From Neofusicoccum parvum (Eukaryota > Ascomycota > Dothideomycetes > Botryosphaeriales > Botryosphaeriaceae), in assembly GCA_020912385.1 (NCBI GenBank), contig CP087214.1:2232001-2296000 (forward strand): DNA of 64,000 bases. The letters are read 5' to 3'. Position 1 is the stretch's first letter. Every line of letters begins with the position of its first letter. The notes beneath the pieces are model-generated. The model had not been told where the DNA came from. It worked only from the letters and a program-made list of their open reading frames with translations, and ran no database searches. This document shows, in pieces, positions 24,401 to 33,894 of the stretch. The translations under genes were made by a program, and so were the position numbers.

Positions 24401-25801
24401 ACCACTCAGCTCAACCCGAGGGTGGCTCAGCACTCCATTGTCAGAAGCTTGCATCTTAACGAGAGGAACGTCAAGGCATGGGTGAATCTTGGCACTCTCT
24501 GCCTCCTTCAGAACGACTACGAGCTTGCCCACACGGCCTTTGCACGTGCTCAGTCTACGGATCCCGATTATGCCCAGGCTTGGCTGGGTGAAGGGCTCAT
24601 TGCACTCCTGTGGGGAGATGCGAAAGAGGCCTTGTCCCATTTCACACATGCTTTCGAGATTAGTGACGCAGCTTCTCTTGTTGTGAAGCGGCAGTACGCA
24701 GTCTCGACTTTTGATCACCTCCTATCTTCTCCAGCAGCCTCAAACGACATCACCAAACTGATACAGCCACTTTTCGCCCTCCAGCAGCTTTATTCTCAGA
24801 AATCGACGGATATCCCCCACCGCCACCTCGCAGCTCTCTATCTTGAGCGGGTGGGCAACTTCGATGCAGCAATCGAGGCGCTCGATGAGATTTGCACCAA
24901 TGCTGAGGCGGAGTTCGAAGTCTCAGAATCACCGGAGGCTCTCTCACGGTTCGCACAAGCAAAGACCGACCTTGCTCGTAACCGACTTGCAGCATCAGAC
25001 TTCTCGACAGCGTCAGAAGATGCCGAGACGGCGCTGGACCTCACATCAGAAGAAGGCGGCGGCATGAGCGCCGACACACGGCGCAAAGTCCGCCTTGCGG
25101 CACGCCTCACGGCCGGCCTATCACAGTACTACCTTAACGATATGGACGCCGCCATCGACCACTTCCGCACTGCACTTCAAGATAGCGGCTCGGCTCCCGA
25201 CGTCGTCTGCTCCCTCGCAGAGGTGCTGTGGGCGAAGGGCGGTGCCGAAGAGAAAAACGTCGCCCGCGACCAGCTCTTCGAGTGCGTGGCGGATCATCCC
25301 GACCACGTCGGCGCAGTGGTGCTACTCGGCGCCATGGCGAGTCTGGACGAGGACAGTGACACCATGGACGCAGTCAGGGATGACCTCCAGGCTCTGCGCA
25401 CGCGTCCGGATCTCGACACCCACCAACTCCGCCGCATCGAGAAAGTACTGGACGCCATTGCCTCCCTCTCCAGCACAGGGGACCAGGCGAACGTCGAGGT
25501 TCAGACGGAGATCCAAACCAGCATCATGCTTGCCCCGCACCAGCCTCACGGGTGGTCGCAGCTCGCGGACCTCGTGGCGGACGGCAGCAAAGAGGAGATA
25601 GGCGGTGATGAAGAGGTCTTCCCGGCCAAGATGGCGCTGGTCACAGCGAAGAGGGCTGTTCCGCCCCATGGACCGCTCAGTGCGGAGGAGTTGGCGCAGG
25701 CGTTTGCGGGCGCGGGGACGGTGGCGGATACGCAGAGGGCGGTCATGTGTGCGCCGTGGAGGGCGGAGGGGTGGAGTGCGTTGGGCGAGTGTATTGGTTG
25801 A
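21461..25801 (+). CDS. SKI3: Superkiller complex TPR subunit Ski3
   Basis: Exons 21461-21786 and 21853-25801 give 1424 aa, near the length of yeast Ski3 (about 1430). The protein is a chain of tetratricopeptide repeats from the N-terminus ('AQKWDDAIAQAEQVLESDP') to the C-terminus ('MCAPWRAEGWSALGECI'). It has an acidic linker near residue 350 and the Ski3-type centre 'RPNEFGVQIALLQTLVERGW'. In the Ski2-Ski3-Ski8 complex, Ski3 is the scaffold that couples ribosome-bound mRNA to the exosome for 3'-5' decay. The 66-nt intron (CA|GTAAGA...GCAG|G) restores 'YAAQDDAHRAQIAVDKA' in frame. The ATG at 21461 was preferred to an upstream in-frame TTG. Plain TPR proteins are the alternative, but the length and distribution favour Ski3. 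Confidence 0.87.
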
Positions 25802-25985
25802 TTTTTGGATGGCAGATCATCATGACAGCAGGATATACATGATGAGTGCTGCAAGCAGAGAACATGGTCAAAAAATAATTCTATCAAATGGTCTATAGAA
25901 ACAGGTAGGGAAGACTTTTCCGCCGTTAAATTAGTGCTCGAGCCATGCGAGTGTCCAGGAGGAAGACGCAGTGCGCGATTCAGTC

Positions 25986-27479
25986 CTACGATTGCTTGAT
26001 CTGTTGCAGCGGCCACTGCAGCCACTCGTGATACCGAGCATCAACCATTGACGCAATACCATGGACCAGATGCGTGCCCCACCCTTCCAACCACCAGGTC
26101 TTATCTATCCAATGAAGAAGGACGCCAAAGTAACTGAACACCAACAATGCATGGGGTTTGTGCTGGCTCAGCTGAACCAGAAACTCGTGCTCCACCTGGC
26201 ACGACCACGAGAAGATGAGCCGCACGGTGAGGATATCCTCGCCGTGCTCGAGAAAGGCCGAGAAGACCTGGTTCAATTGCTCCAGCGCCTGCAAGCAGAT
26301 TCTCCGCTCTTCTTCCTCCACGGAATATACCCAATCCCGCCCAATAAACTCCCCCAGCTTGGCAAGAGGCGGCCGCAACTCAGCAACCCTCCCCTCTCGC
26401 TCCCCGCCCCCCTTCTCCCACCGCCACCCCTCCCACAGCCTCCCCGGCCTCATCCCCTCCCTCATCGCCGCCCCGATATCCCCGGCCACCCCCCCATCCG
26501 CCACCATCCACGCCCGCCACGGATCGACAACCGCCTTGATCCCGCGCAGCAGCCGCACCCACTCCGCCACCCTCCCCGTCTCCTCGCCGTCGAAAAACAG
26601 CATCCCGGCTGCTTCGCCGCCGCCTTCGCCGCCGCCGTCGCCGCCGCCGCCCCACCCCCTCGCCAGCGAGATCAGCACCGTCAGCACCCCGAACACGTAC
26701 AGCGCCGCGCAGTTCCCGGCGTCGACCCCGCCCGCCAGCAGCGCCCGGCCCTCGCGCAGCGCCGCGCCTTGCTGCGCCGCGGCACGCGACAGGTGGAGCG
26801 AGCGGGTGGCCGGGGAGGTGCGCGCCACGTGCAGCGCGGAGAGCGCGAGGAGCGAGCGCATGACGGGTGGGTGCGCGAAGGCGAGGGTGGGGACGGCGTG
26901 CGTCCACCAGCGGCGCAGCTCGGGGCTGTAAGGGGAGAGGGTGGGGGCGGTGTGGATGGTGAAGTGGTGGAGGAGGTGGAGGTCGGGGAGGTTGAGGGGG
27001 AGGGAGAGGGCGGTGGTGGGGGGTGGGGGGGTGGGTTGGGGAGTTGTCGACGATGCAGGTGCGGAGGTGGAGGGGTTGGGCGACGAGGAGGGGGTGCGGT
27101 GCGGAGGGGTTGAGGTGGCGGCTGAGGCTGAGGCCGGGCTGCGTGGAGATGGCGATGCAGCGGCTGTGGAGAAATCGCACTTGATGTCGTGCTTGGTGCA
27201 GGGCCAGCATTGTGGCTTGGCTTCGTCGCACTGGTTGATGTTAGATGGTGACCGAGTTCAGGACAAGCTTCAGGGAAGTAGGGGCGTGTTGTTTGGGCTA
27301 ACGAGTGCAATGAGGCAAGGGAAGGTCGATGAAACGCATGGGAGCAGAAAGGAGCTGGGAAGCGGAAAGCGGCCGCACAGGCTACGCAAGCTTACTTTGA
27401 TTTTTCTTTGCTTGCAATTCTTGCATCCATTTCGGGACTTCCGATGGGACCTCCTCGAGCCGTACGGATTGTGCGCCAT
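25986..27479 (-). CDS. Zn(II)2Cys6 transcription factor (UPC2-like layout)
   Basis: Minus-strand exons 27396-27479 and 25986-27230 give 442 aa. The N-terminal binuclear zinc cluster has the CX2CX6CX5CX2CX6C spacing and is split by a 165-nt intron after 'KQRKIK', a common intron position in this family. It is preceded by a basic 'RRSHRKSRNG' stretch typical of the UPC2-like subgroup. A Pro/Ser/Thr-rich linker of about 90 residues leads to the helical regulatory region ('VMRSLLALSALHVA', 'VFSYFGVLLHWID'). It is likely a nuclear DNA-binding regulator. It is transcribed away from the FAD oxidoreductase gene, 548 bp between the two ATGs, so it may control that gene; this is inference from position. 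Coding-strand wobble bases switch from C-rich to G-rich within exon 2. Confidence 0.86.
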
Positions 27480-28027
27480 AGTGCAGCGGTGAACCTCTCG
27501 AGAACCGCAATCGGACTCGGACTCGGGATTGATTGACTCTGAATGGAAGTGATGTGTAAGTGGGCGAACGAGGGAGGGCGGGGAGACCGCAGTGGTGAGA
27601 AGTCTTGAGGAGCTCGTGGCTGTTGGGTGACTGCCGCCCCTGCGGCTCCACCTAATCGCCCAGCGTAGATCACTAGCAGGTTCCGAGTCCGATGCGACCA
27701 ATAGAGTCGTCAGTTTCTGCGTGAACCCTGCGGCTGACGGCAGGACTAGGCACTTCGGCCGTGTTTTCCTCGATTACTTATCGAATCGGATGTCGCAATC
27801 GCACTCGTACTCGGCGAGCCTCACCGGGCGGTGCATATACGTACGCCAAGACATCACAGGCACAAGTGCACCTCGACGAATGTCTGCGGGAGTCGATTAC
27901 CATAATTGAGGCATGCACACATGGCAAAAGCGGTCTTCCAGGGGTAGCTAATGGGTGTATAAATATGCCATGCCTCAAAGGAAAGTCACCCCACCAACTT
28001 GAAGCATCAGCTCGACCACTCGCAACA
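27480..28027. promoter_or_regulatory. Shared divergent promoter of Zn2Cys6 factor and FAD oxidoreductase
   Basis: These 548 bp lie between two divergent ATGs. A TATAAATA box at 27958-27965 lies about 63 bp before the oxidoreductase ATG at 28028. No equally clear box is seen on the other side. The arrangement would allow co-regulation, which is inferred. Confidence 0.5.
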
Positions 28028-29678
28028 ATGGCGTCTTTGACCAAGTCTCTCGTTCTCACTATGGCAGCCAGTGCCGGTGTAGCCGCTGCTGAGAGTGCCT
28101 ATTCTCCTGCAGTGGCGTGCGAATTCCTGTCCGGACACTATCCCAACATCACCTCCTATCCGAACCAGACCATGTACATCCAGCAGAACGAAGGTAAGCA
28201 GTCTCTACTACCGTAGAATTACCCACCGGCACGGAGTACGGTTGACTGACATATACCACTTCCCAGACTACTGGTCGGCTGCCGCGTCTCTTGGCCCCGC
28301 CTGTATCTTCGCACCGACTTCCGCTGAACTGATGAGCGCTGCCGTCAAGGCACTCGTGGAATACAACACTCCGTTCGCGATCCGGGGAGGTGGCCACATG
28401 GCCATTCCTGGAGCCGCCAATATCAATTCAACCGGAGTTCTCTTGTCCAGCGCGAATCTCAACCAACTTGAACTATCCGAGGACAAGTCGAGCGTTGCCG
28501 TGGGGCCTGGAAATAGATGGGGCGATGTGTTTAATTACCTCGAACCATACGGTCTGGCCGTTGTCGGAGGACGCATGAGCATTGTCGGAGTCCCTGGGCT
28601 GCTCATGGGAGGTGGTATCTCCAACTTTGGAAACGAGTATGGATGGTCATCCTCGAACATCGACGCCTACACGGTACGACTCTACCCTGGGCGATCCTGA
28701 AGCGCAAATCCGGCTAACAACAAACAGTGTGTGCTCAGCAATGGTGATGTCGTTGAAGCCAACGCCACCAATGAGCACGCTGACCTCTTCTGGGCGCTTC
28801 GCGGCGGCGGAAACTCGTTCTGCCTGATCTCCAACTTCCAGCTGCGCACCATCTCCGTCCCAGTCATGACAGCCGGCCAACGTGCCTACGGCACCGGCGA
28901 CGAGGTCGGCACCAAGTTCCTCGACGCCGTGTACGCCATGGCGACCAACCCCTCGCCCGACGTCAAGGGCGCGCTCACGCCCCTCGTCCGCATCGGCGAC
29001 GCCATCAACGGCACCTCCTACAACGCCATGCTCTTCTACAACGGCAACGCCACCGCCCCCGCCTTCTTCGCCAACTTCTCCGCCCCCGTCCTCACGCCCG
29101 AGCAGGACACCTTCGCCGTCACGTCCGGCATGGGCGCCGCCGCCGCCGCCATGTCCGCCGGCACCGACCAGGTGCGCGGCCTGCGCGAGGGCTGGTGGGT
29201 GCTCTCGCTGACCGCCGACCGCGCCGCCATGCAGATCGTCCACGACACGTACGTTGCCACGGCCGCGCGCCACTTCGCCAACTCGACCGGCTGGATCTCC
29301 GCCCTCGCCTACAACATCGTGTCCAGGGAGTTCGTCGTCGCCGGCTTGCGCGACGGCGGCGACCCCATGGGCCTGGATCCGAACGAGGCTCCGTACCTCT
29401 GGATCGAGGAGAGCGTCACGTGGTCGAGCGCTGAGGACGATGCCACGGTGCAGGCGTTTTATGAGGCTGTCAATGCGGAGCTGACGGCGCGGCTGGAGCC
29501 GCTTGGCGTGCTGCATCGGTTCTTGTATATGAATGATGTGAACCAGAAGCAGGACGTGTTCGCGGGGTATCCGAGGAGCAGTGTTCAGCTGTTGAAGATG
29601 GTGAGGGATAAGTACGATCCGGATAGGGTTTTCACGGAGCAGATGCCGGGCGGGTTCAAGGTGGCGAACGCGCAGTAA
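28028..29678 (+). CDS. Secreted FAD-linked oxidoreductase (berberine-bridge-type)
   Basis: Exons 28028-28193, 28267-28673 and 28728-29678 give 507 aa. A signal peptide (residues 1-20) precedes a PCMH-type FAD-binding domain. The motif 'AIRGGGHMAIPGAANIN' contains the histidine that binds FAD covalently in this family, and 'GGRMSIVGVPGLLMGGGISNFG' follows. The C-terminus ends with the BBE segment 'KMVRDKYDPDRVFTEQ'. Members oxidise sugars, alkaloids or polyketides with O2 and often occur in secondary-metabolite clusters. Several N-glycosylation sequons fit secretion. A TATA box lies 63 bp upstream of the ATG. Its neighbours are a Zn2Cys6 regulator and a tyrosinase, so a role in extracellular phenol or metabolite oxidation is possible. 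The substrate cannot be read from sequence. Confidence 0.9.
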
Positions 29679-30022
29679 AGGGGTGGCACTGAATGGCAAA
29701 CCTTGGGCCCCCTGGGAAGATGCACATGCGTTCAGGAACTCACTGGCTACTTTAGTTAAGTAACATATTAATTAATTGTGTATCGACCTGCTGTCGCTCC
29801 TGGCGCTATGCTAGTGCTTGTCGGAGTTCGACGGATGAAGCTGTCATCCATCACCTTTACACTTAGCTACCTACTCATTGGAGGCGCTTCTCAATGGGGG
29901 ATCACTAGCTGTGCCAACTCCCTCAGTAAATCTAACTATTGAGCGGGGTCTACTATGTAAATTTTTCCAACTAAGAGATGCTAGTGTAGACTAGCTTCTT
30001 AAATTCTATCAAAAGATAACAA
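29679..30022. other. Intergenic: oxidoreductase 3' region to LTR A
   Basis: These 344 bp are AT-rich and contain no frame or repeat I can support. They end at the 5-bp duplication (AAAAG, 30023-30027) of the first solo LTR. Confidence 0.45.
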
Positions 30023-30027
30023 AAAAG

Positions 30028-30507
30028 TGTAACGGCGGGCCTCTGCCTCTAAGGATCAAACACCAAAGAGGGTGGTAAGCCGTGTAGGGTTTACCTTGAG
30101 TGGGTACAAGGTAGGGGGAGAGAACAAGTATGAACGAATACACGTGACTGAGCACTGCGTGCGAAGGCCGTGTTACTAATCAATGGTGTAGATTGATTAT
30201 CGAAGTTGACCACGAAGGGTCAAAGCTATGCTAGTGAGCGTGGTTTATATACGTAGGAGAGTTCTATACAATCTGTGTGCTCAATAGTCGTATCATGCTC
30301 AGAGGTGCGTGGTCTTCCTGAGCGGTTGCTATGACTGAGCAGGATGGCTCAGTAGGTAGGATCCGCTCAGACAGCCTTGGCGTTCTGAGCGGGTGGGTCT
30401 GGTTGAGCGCGAGGCCACGTGACCTCGGATCTTTATGACCCCGACTTTTGTTGTTCCGGCGGGGCTGATCCCTATCCTCCTCTACCTGTGGAAGCTGCGC
30501 CGTAACA
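30028..30507 (+). repeat. Solo LTR, copy A (480 bp)
   Basis: The element begins TGTAACGGCG and ends CGCCGTAACA, an imperfect terminal inverted repeat with canonical TG...CA ends. It is flanked by a perfect 5-bp target duplication AAAAG (30023-30027 and 30508-30512), which shows integrase-mediated insertion. No internal retroviral-type region lies beside it, so it is a solo LTR. A TTATATA box at 30245-30251 lies near the middle, followed by eight TGAGC/GCTCA pentamers between 30279 and 30408 in alternating inverted pairs. It is nearly identical to copy C (40280-40759); the differences are mostly single transitions. Its right end lies 83 bp beyond the stop codon of tyrosinase 1, so it may form part of that gene's 3' flank. 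Confidence 0.93.
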
Positions 30508-30590
30508 AAAAGCTGATATACAATGAAGTTTCAAGACGATGTACTGGAAATACCGAAAGCCGCTCATCTCACACTAAAACTGAGAAGAGT

Positions 30591-31724
30591 TCAGACATAC
30601 TCGGCGCAAATCAAGTCGCCACCCAAATCCATCACCTCCTTAATAGTGGCATTTGGCATGATCCCGAGCATCCACAGATTGTGGTTCAGGGTCGTGACGT
30701 TCCCGTCATCTCCAAAGTAGTCGGTAAGAGATGCGCTCGGGTAATCCATACCATTCTGTTCGAGGTAGGACGTGTAGGGAATGTTTCGGCCTCCCATGTC
30801 CGTGAGGCGAGTGGTCAGGTTGGCCTGCTGCCACTCCCACCACAGACGATCTAGATTGGTGTGGTGGAGGAAGAAGACTGGCTCGCCTGGACTTCCGACA
30901 ACGTCAAGCATCTGATGGTGCGCGTGTTAGCTTCTCACATGTATCTGGTCCAGTCCGAAACTTACGGTGCCACCGAGAGCGGAATGACCCGCGGTGTGTG
31001 GGTTGACCATGTAGCACTCAAATGCATCCTCGTAAGATGTCGTGTTGAAGCACTCCTCGATGTACTCCTGCGCGCCAGTCTGGAAACCATTTGCGTTGAA
31101 AGAGCGAGACAGGCAGTAGCTGTCGTTGGTAGAGGTGGAGCTCATGTGCAGAGTCAGATTGACGAAAGGGCCATCCGTCACGCACCCGTCATCTCCGCCT
31201 TCTCCTCCGAAGCCGGTGGTGGGATCGAAGATGACGGATTGATTGAGTGCGTCCATGTCCAGAACCTCGTCCCAGTAGGGCTGACCGCCTATGTAGCCGC
31301 ATTCGGATTGAAGGAGATACTCGTGGACGCGCATGAAGTACCGATGCCAAGGCAGGAAGCCTCCCTGAATCTCAAGTCAGCTGCGTCACCAATGAGGATG
31401 TGAATTCTGGCGTACAACGTTGTGGACGATATTCGACTGTGCGATGTGTGCCCAATCAAGCTCGTCCCATCGATTCTGAGCGCCTTCAATACCAGCCTTG
31501 GCGGGGGTAGACATCAGGCAAAGTTCAGCCTCGATATAGGCAGACTTTTCGGTGTCGCTCATGTTGCTCCTGACTATTGTGAGCAGAGATCATACATATG
31601 GCCAGTGGAAAGATTACCATGCTTTCCTCTGCGTCTTGGTCGTGCAAGTGGTGTTCCACGATGCAGCCGCAACCAGATTGGAGGCGGCGAGGAGAGAAAG
31701 TACAGTGCGCAAAGAGAGACCCAT
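30591..31724 (-). CDS. Secreted short tyrosinase 1
   Basis: Minus-strand exons 31618-31724, 31416-31569, 30966-31364 and 30591-30911 give 326 aa. A signal peptide (about 1-21) is followed by a mature start 'SWNTTCTTKTQRKAW'. The CuA signature H-x4-F-L-P-W-H-R-x2-M-x3-E is complete (His85, His94, Glu102). The CuB region has 'HTAGHS' and 'EPVFFLHHTNLDR', with Glu in place of the usual Asp at the first position of the CuB signature. There is no C-terminal shielding domain, so this is the short, secreted fungal type that oxidises phenols or catechols to quinones. Introns are 48, 51 and 54 nt. A TATATAT box (31794-31800, minus strand) lies about 70 bp upstream of the ATG. A paralogue of identical length lies at 40870-42082 in the opposite orientation. 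Confidence 0.92.
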
Positions 31725-31793
31725 TGAAGCTGCTGAGCGGTGGATGCTGATGAGATTGATGTAGAAGCAATCACTTTCATGAGTAGACTACAG

Positions 31794-31800
31794 ATATATA
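31794..31800 (-). promoter_or_regulatory. TATA box of tyrosinase 1
   Basis: TATATAT on the minus strand, 70 bp upstream of the ATG at 31724. Tyrosinase 2 has a TATA box at the same distance from its ATG. Confidence 0.6.
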
Positions 31801-33431
31801 ATGCCATTCAGACGTTTGAAGTCCTTGGCGTCCGCGTAACACAATGTTTCATGGCGCTTTGACCTCTTACCCTCCTCCACCTCCCCTTTTTCCCCAGCCG
31901 CTGTTTCTACCAGTGATCAAATAGAGATGGAGAAGTCCGCGTAGATACGTGACGCTCACAAGCCACCCATCGGCCGTGCTCCCAATGCCAAGTTGGGATC
32001 TAATCTTCTTAATACGTAACCTCTTGTCCTTAGCTGCCAAGAACTTTCTAGAAGCGGAAAGCCAAGATAATAGACCTCTTGGCGAGCCTTACAAGAAGCT
32101 ATCTACGGAAGAAACGGCACCGGGACCTTCATCAGCCGCGTCACGAGAGTCGCGTTTGGTGTAAGAATATGACGAACCCCAGACCACACGGGCTTTAAGA
32201 CCCCAAGGGCTTAAGGCCCGCACGGGAAGAAACACCGTTGGAACCAATGACGTTCAGACTTAGCAGAGCCGCACGGATACGAGATAAGCGAGAATATAAG
32301 AACTTACGCGTACGACAATGCTAACGACGGGGTAAAAGCCTTTCTGATAAAATAGCTTGGTGATGTTCTACTCGCATAATTGACTTGGCCAAGACAAGGT
32401 TAGCCAAAGCGGGCTCTGCTTTAAGTAAAGTAGTACTGTCTGATGCATCAAAGTTGTCGTCTACAGTTCCACTGCGACTCCTAGAAGAAGAGCCACAGTG
32501 CGAACCATTAGACAGAAAACCTGACAACCTAAGAGAGTTGCGCTGGAAGGCTAAAGTATTTCTTTCACCCAGTATGGACCTTCGTCGTTGTTTTCTTATT
32601 TCTCTTTTTATTTGTCGTTATCGCTGACGTCGAAATAGTCGCCAGTTGCGGGTTCAGAAGTGAAAATTTAAAGGGGGGTTGTGACCTTTCTGTATGGGTT
32701 CTAGTGCTAGGCGGTTTTGCCCTTCTTGTCTTCTATTCTCCGATGTGCTGCACCGCCACGCTTGCGTACGTATTGTGTACTAGTTCTGCTACTCGGCGGA
32801 TTTTCTTTGCGCTCTGCAAACAAAGCGTCTACTCAGCCGTGATTACCCACAGGAGGTGAGTAGGCAATGGCAGGTAGGCCCTTGCTGTGCACACACGATA
32901 TGCCATTGCCTACTTTACGGTTTCATTGGGGGCTGTCCGTAAGGAATGTAACATCTGACACTAGAGAGTATCTAGCTTGGAGTGTTGCTGCATCTAGTGA
33001 TTCAATCTTAACCGCCGGTCTGTCAGCTCACGGTAACCTTAAGAAAGGATATATTATTTTCGGATATTGTATATTTGCGCGGCTAGCCATGAGCATTACT
33101 GACTGTAGCGGATATACGATTGTGCGCTTCAGTTTCTAGAATAGACTTATGTCAACCACATTGGCCCGCAATCACGTGTTTTACCTCCTTGTTCCACACG
33201 CGTTTTACTACTTGCCTTGTTACTACACCATACACCTACCCCTGCACAAGTCATTTACCCTAGTTATGCGCATTTCCGTAAATCCGATCATTCCACCTAT
33301 ATAGCACGAGTCCGTAGCAACAATGAGAAGACGAGCGGTGTCTTACTTTCTCGCGCCGTTCAACAACTTATCTATGGGAGCGTGTGATATTTGATTTATA
33401 ATCAAGACGGATCTTGATAAGAGAGAAGGCC
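31801..33431. other. Gene-poor, decayed sequence between tyrosinase 1 and LTR B
   Basis: About 1.6 kb of mixed composition. Two short plus-strand frames (about 31949-32164 and 32385-32627) have protein-like composition rich in Lys, Glu and Ser, but no recognisable domain and no splice signals joining them. They may be remnants of a mobile element. A local G/A-rich patch occurs near 32670. I can assign no gene here. Confidence 0.35.
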
Positions 33432-33663
33432 GTCTCTGTAACGGCGGGCCTCTGCCTCTAAGGATCCAAACACCAAAGAGGGTGGTAAGCCGTGTTGGGG
33501 TTTACCTTGAGTGGGTACAAGAGAGGGGAGAGAGAACGAAGTGATGAATACACGTATCTGAGCACTGCGTGCGAAGGCCGTGTTACTAATCAATGGTGTA
33601 GATTGATTATCGAAGTTGACCACGAAGGTCAAAGCTATGCTAATGAGTGTGGTTTATATACGT

Positions 33664-33676
33664 AGGAGAGTCTATA
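33664..33676. repeat. LINE target-site duplication, left copy
   Basis: The 13-bp sequence AGGAGAGTCTATA lies directly next to the TATC-type tail of the LINE. An identical copy lies at 38765-38777. Confidence 0.9.
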
Positions 33677-33894
33677 GATAGATAGATAAATTCATTTCTT
33701 CCCGATATAGCTCCCTTACGGGTCCATGCGGGGCTGGCTATCTGCAATTATTTTACATGAGGGGGAAAACCATGTTCACCAGGCAAAAACCCCTCCTCTC
33801 TACTCAGGTATGTCTTCCTCTCCTTATTCCGTTTTTCCTGTTTACCAGTAGTGGCTGCTGTGGCAGCCCTTCATTCAATCGCTAGTGTACCCTT

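Noticed and set aside
30028..30507. LTR A as a MITE or other DNA transposon with 10-bp inverted ends
   Set aside because: TG...CA ends, 5-bp target duplications, a central TATA region and about 480 bp length fit a solo LTR better; DNA transposons of this size usually make 2-, 3- or 8-bp duplications.
33402..33632. A minus-strand frame in LTR B, with matching frames in copies A and C
   Set aside because: The frame lies within the LTR, is short and carries no domain. It is conserved only because the repeat is.
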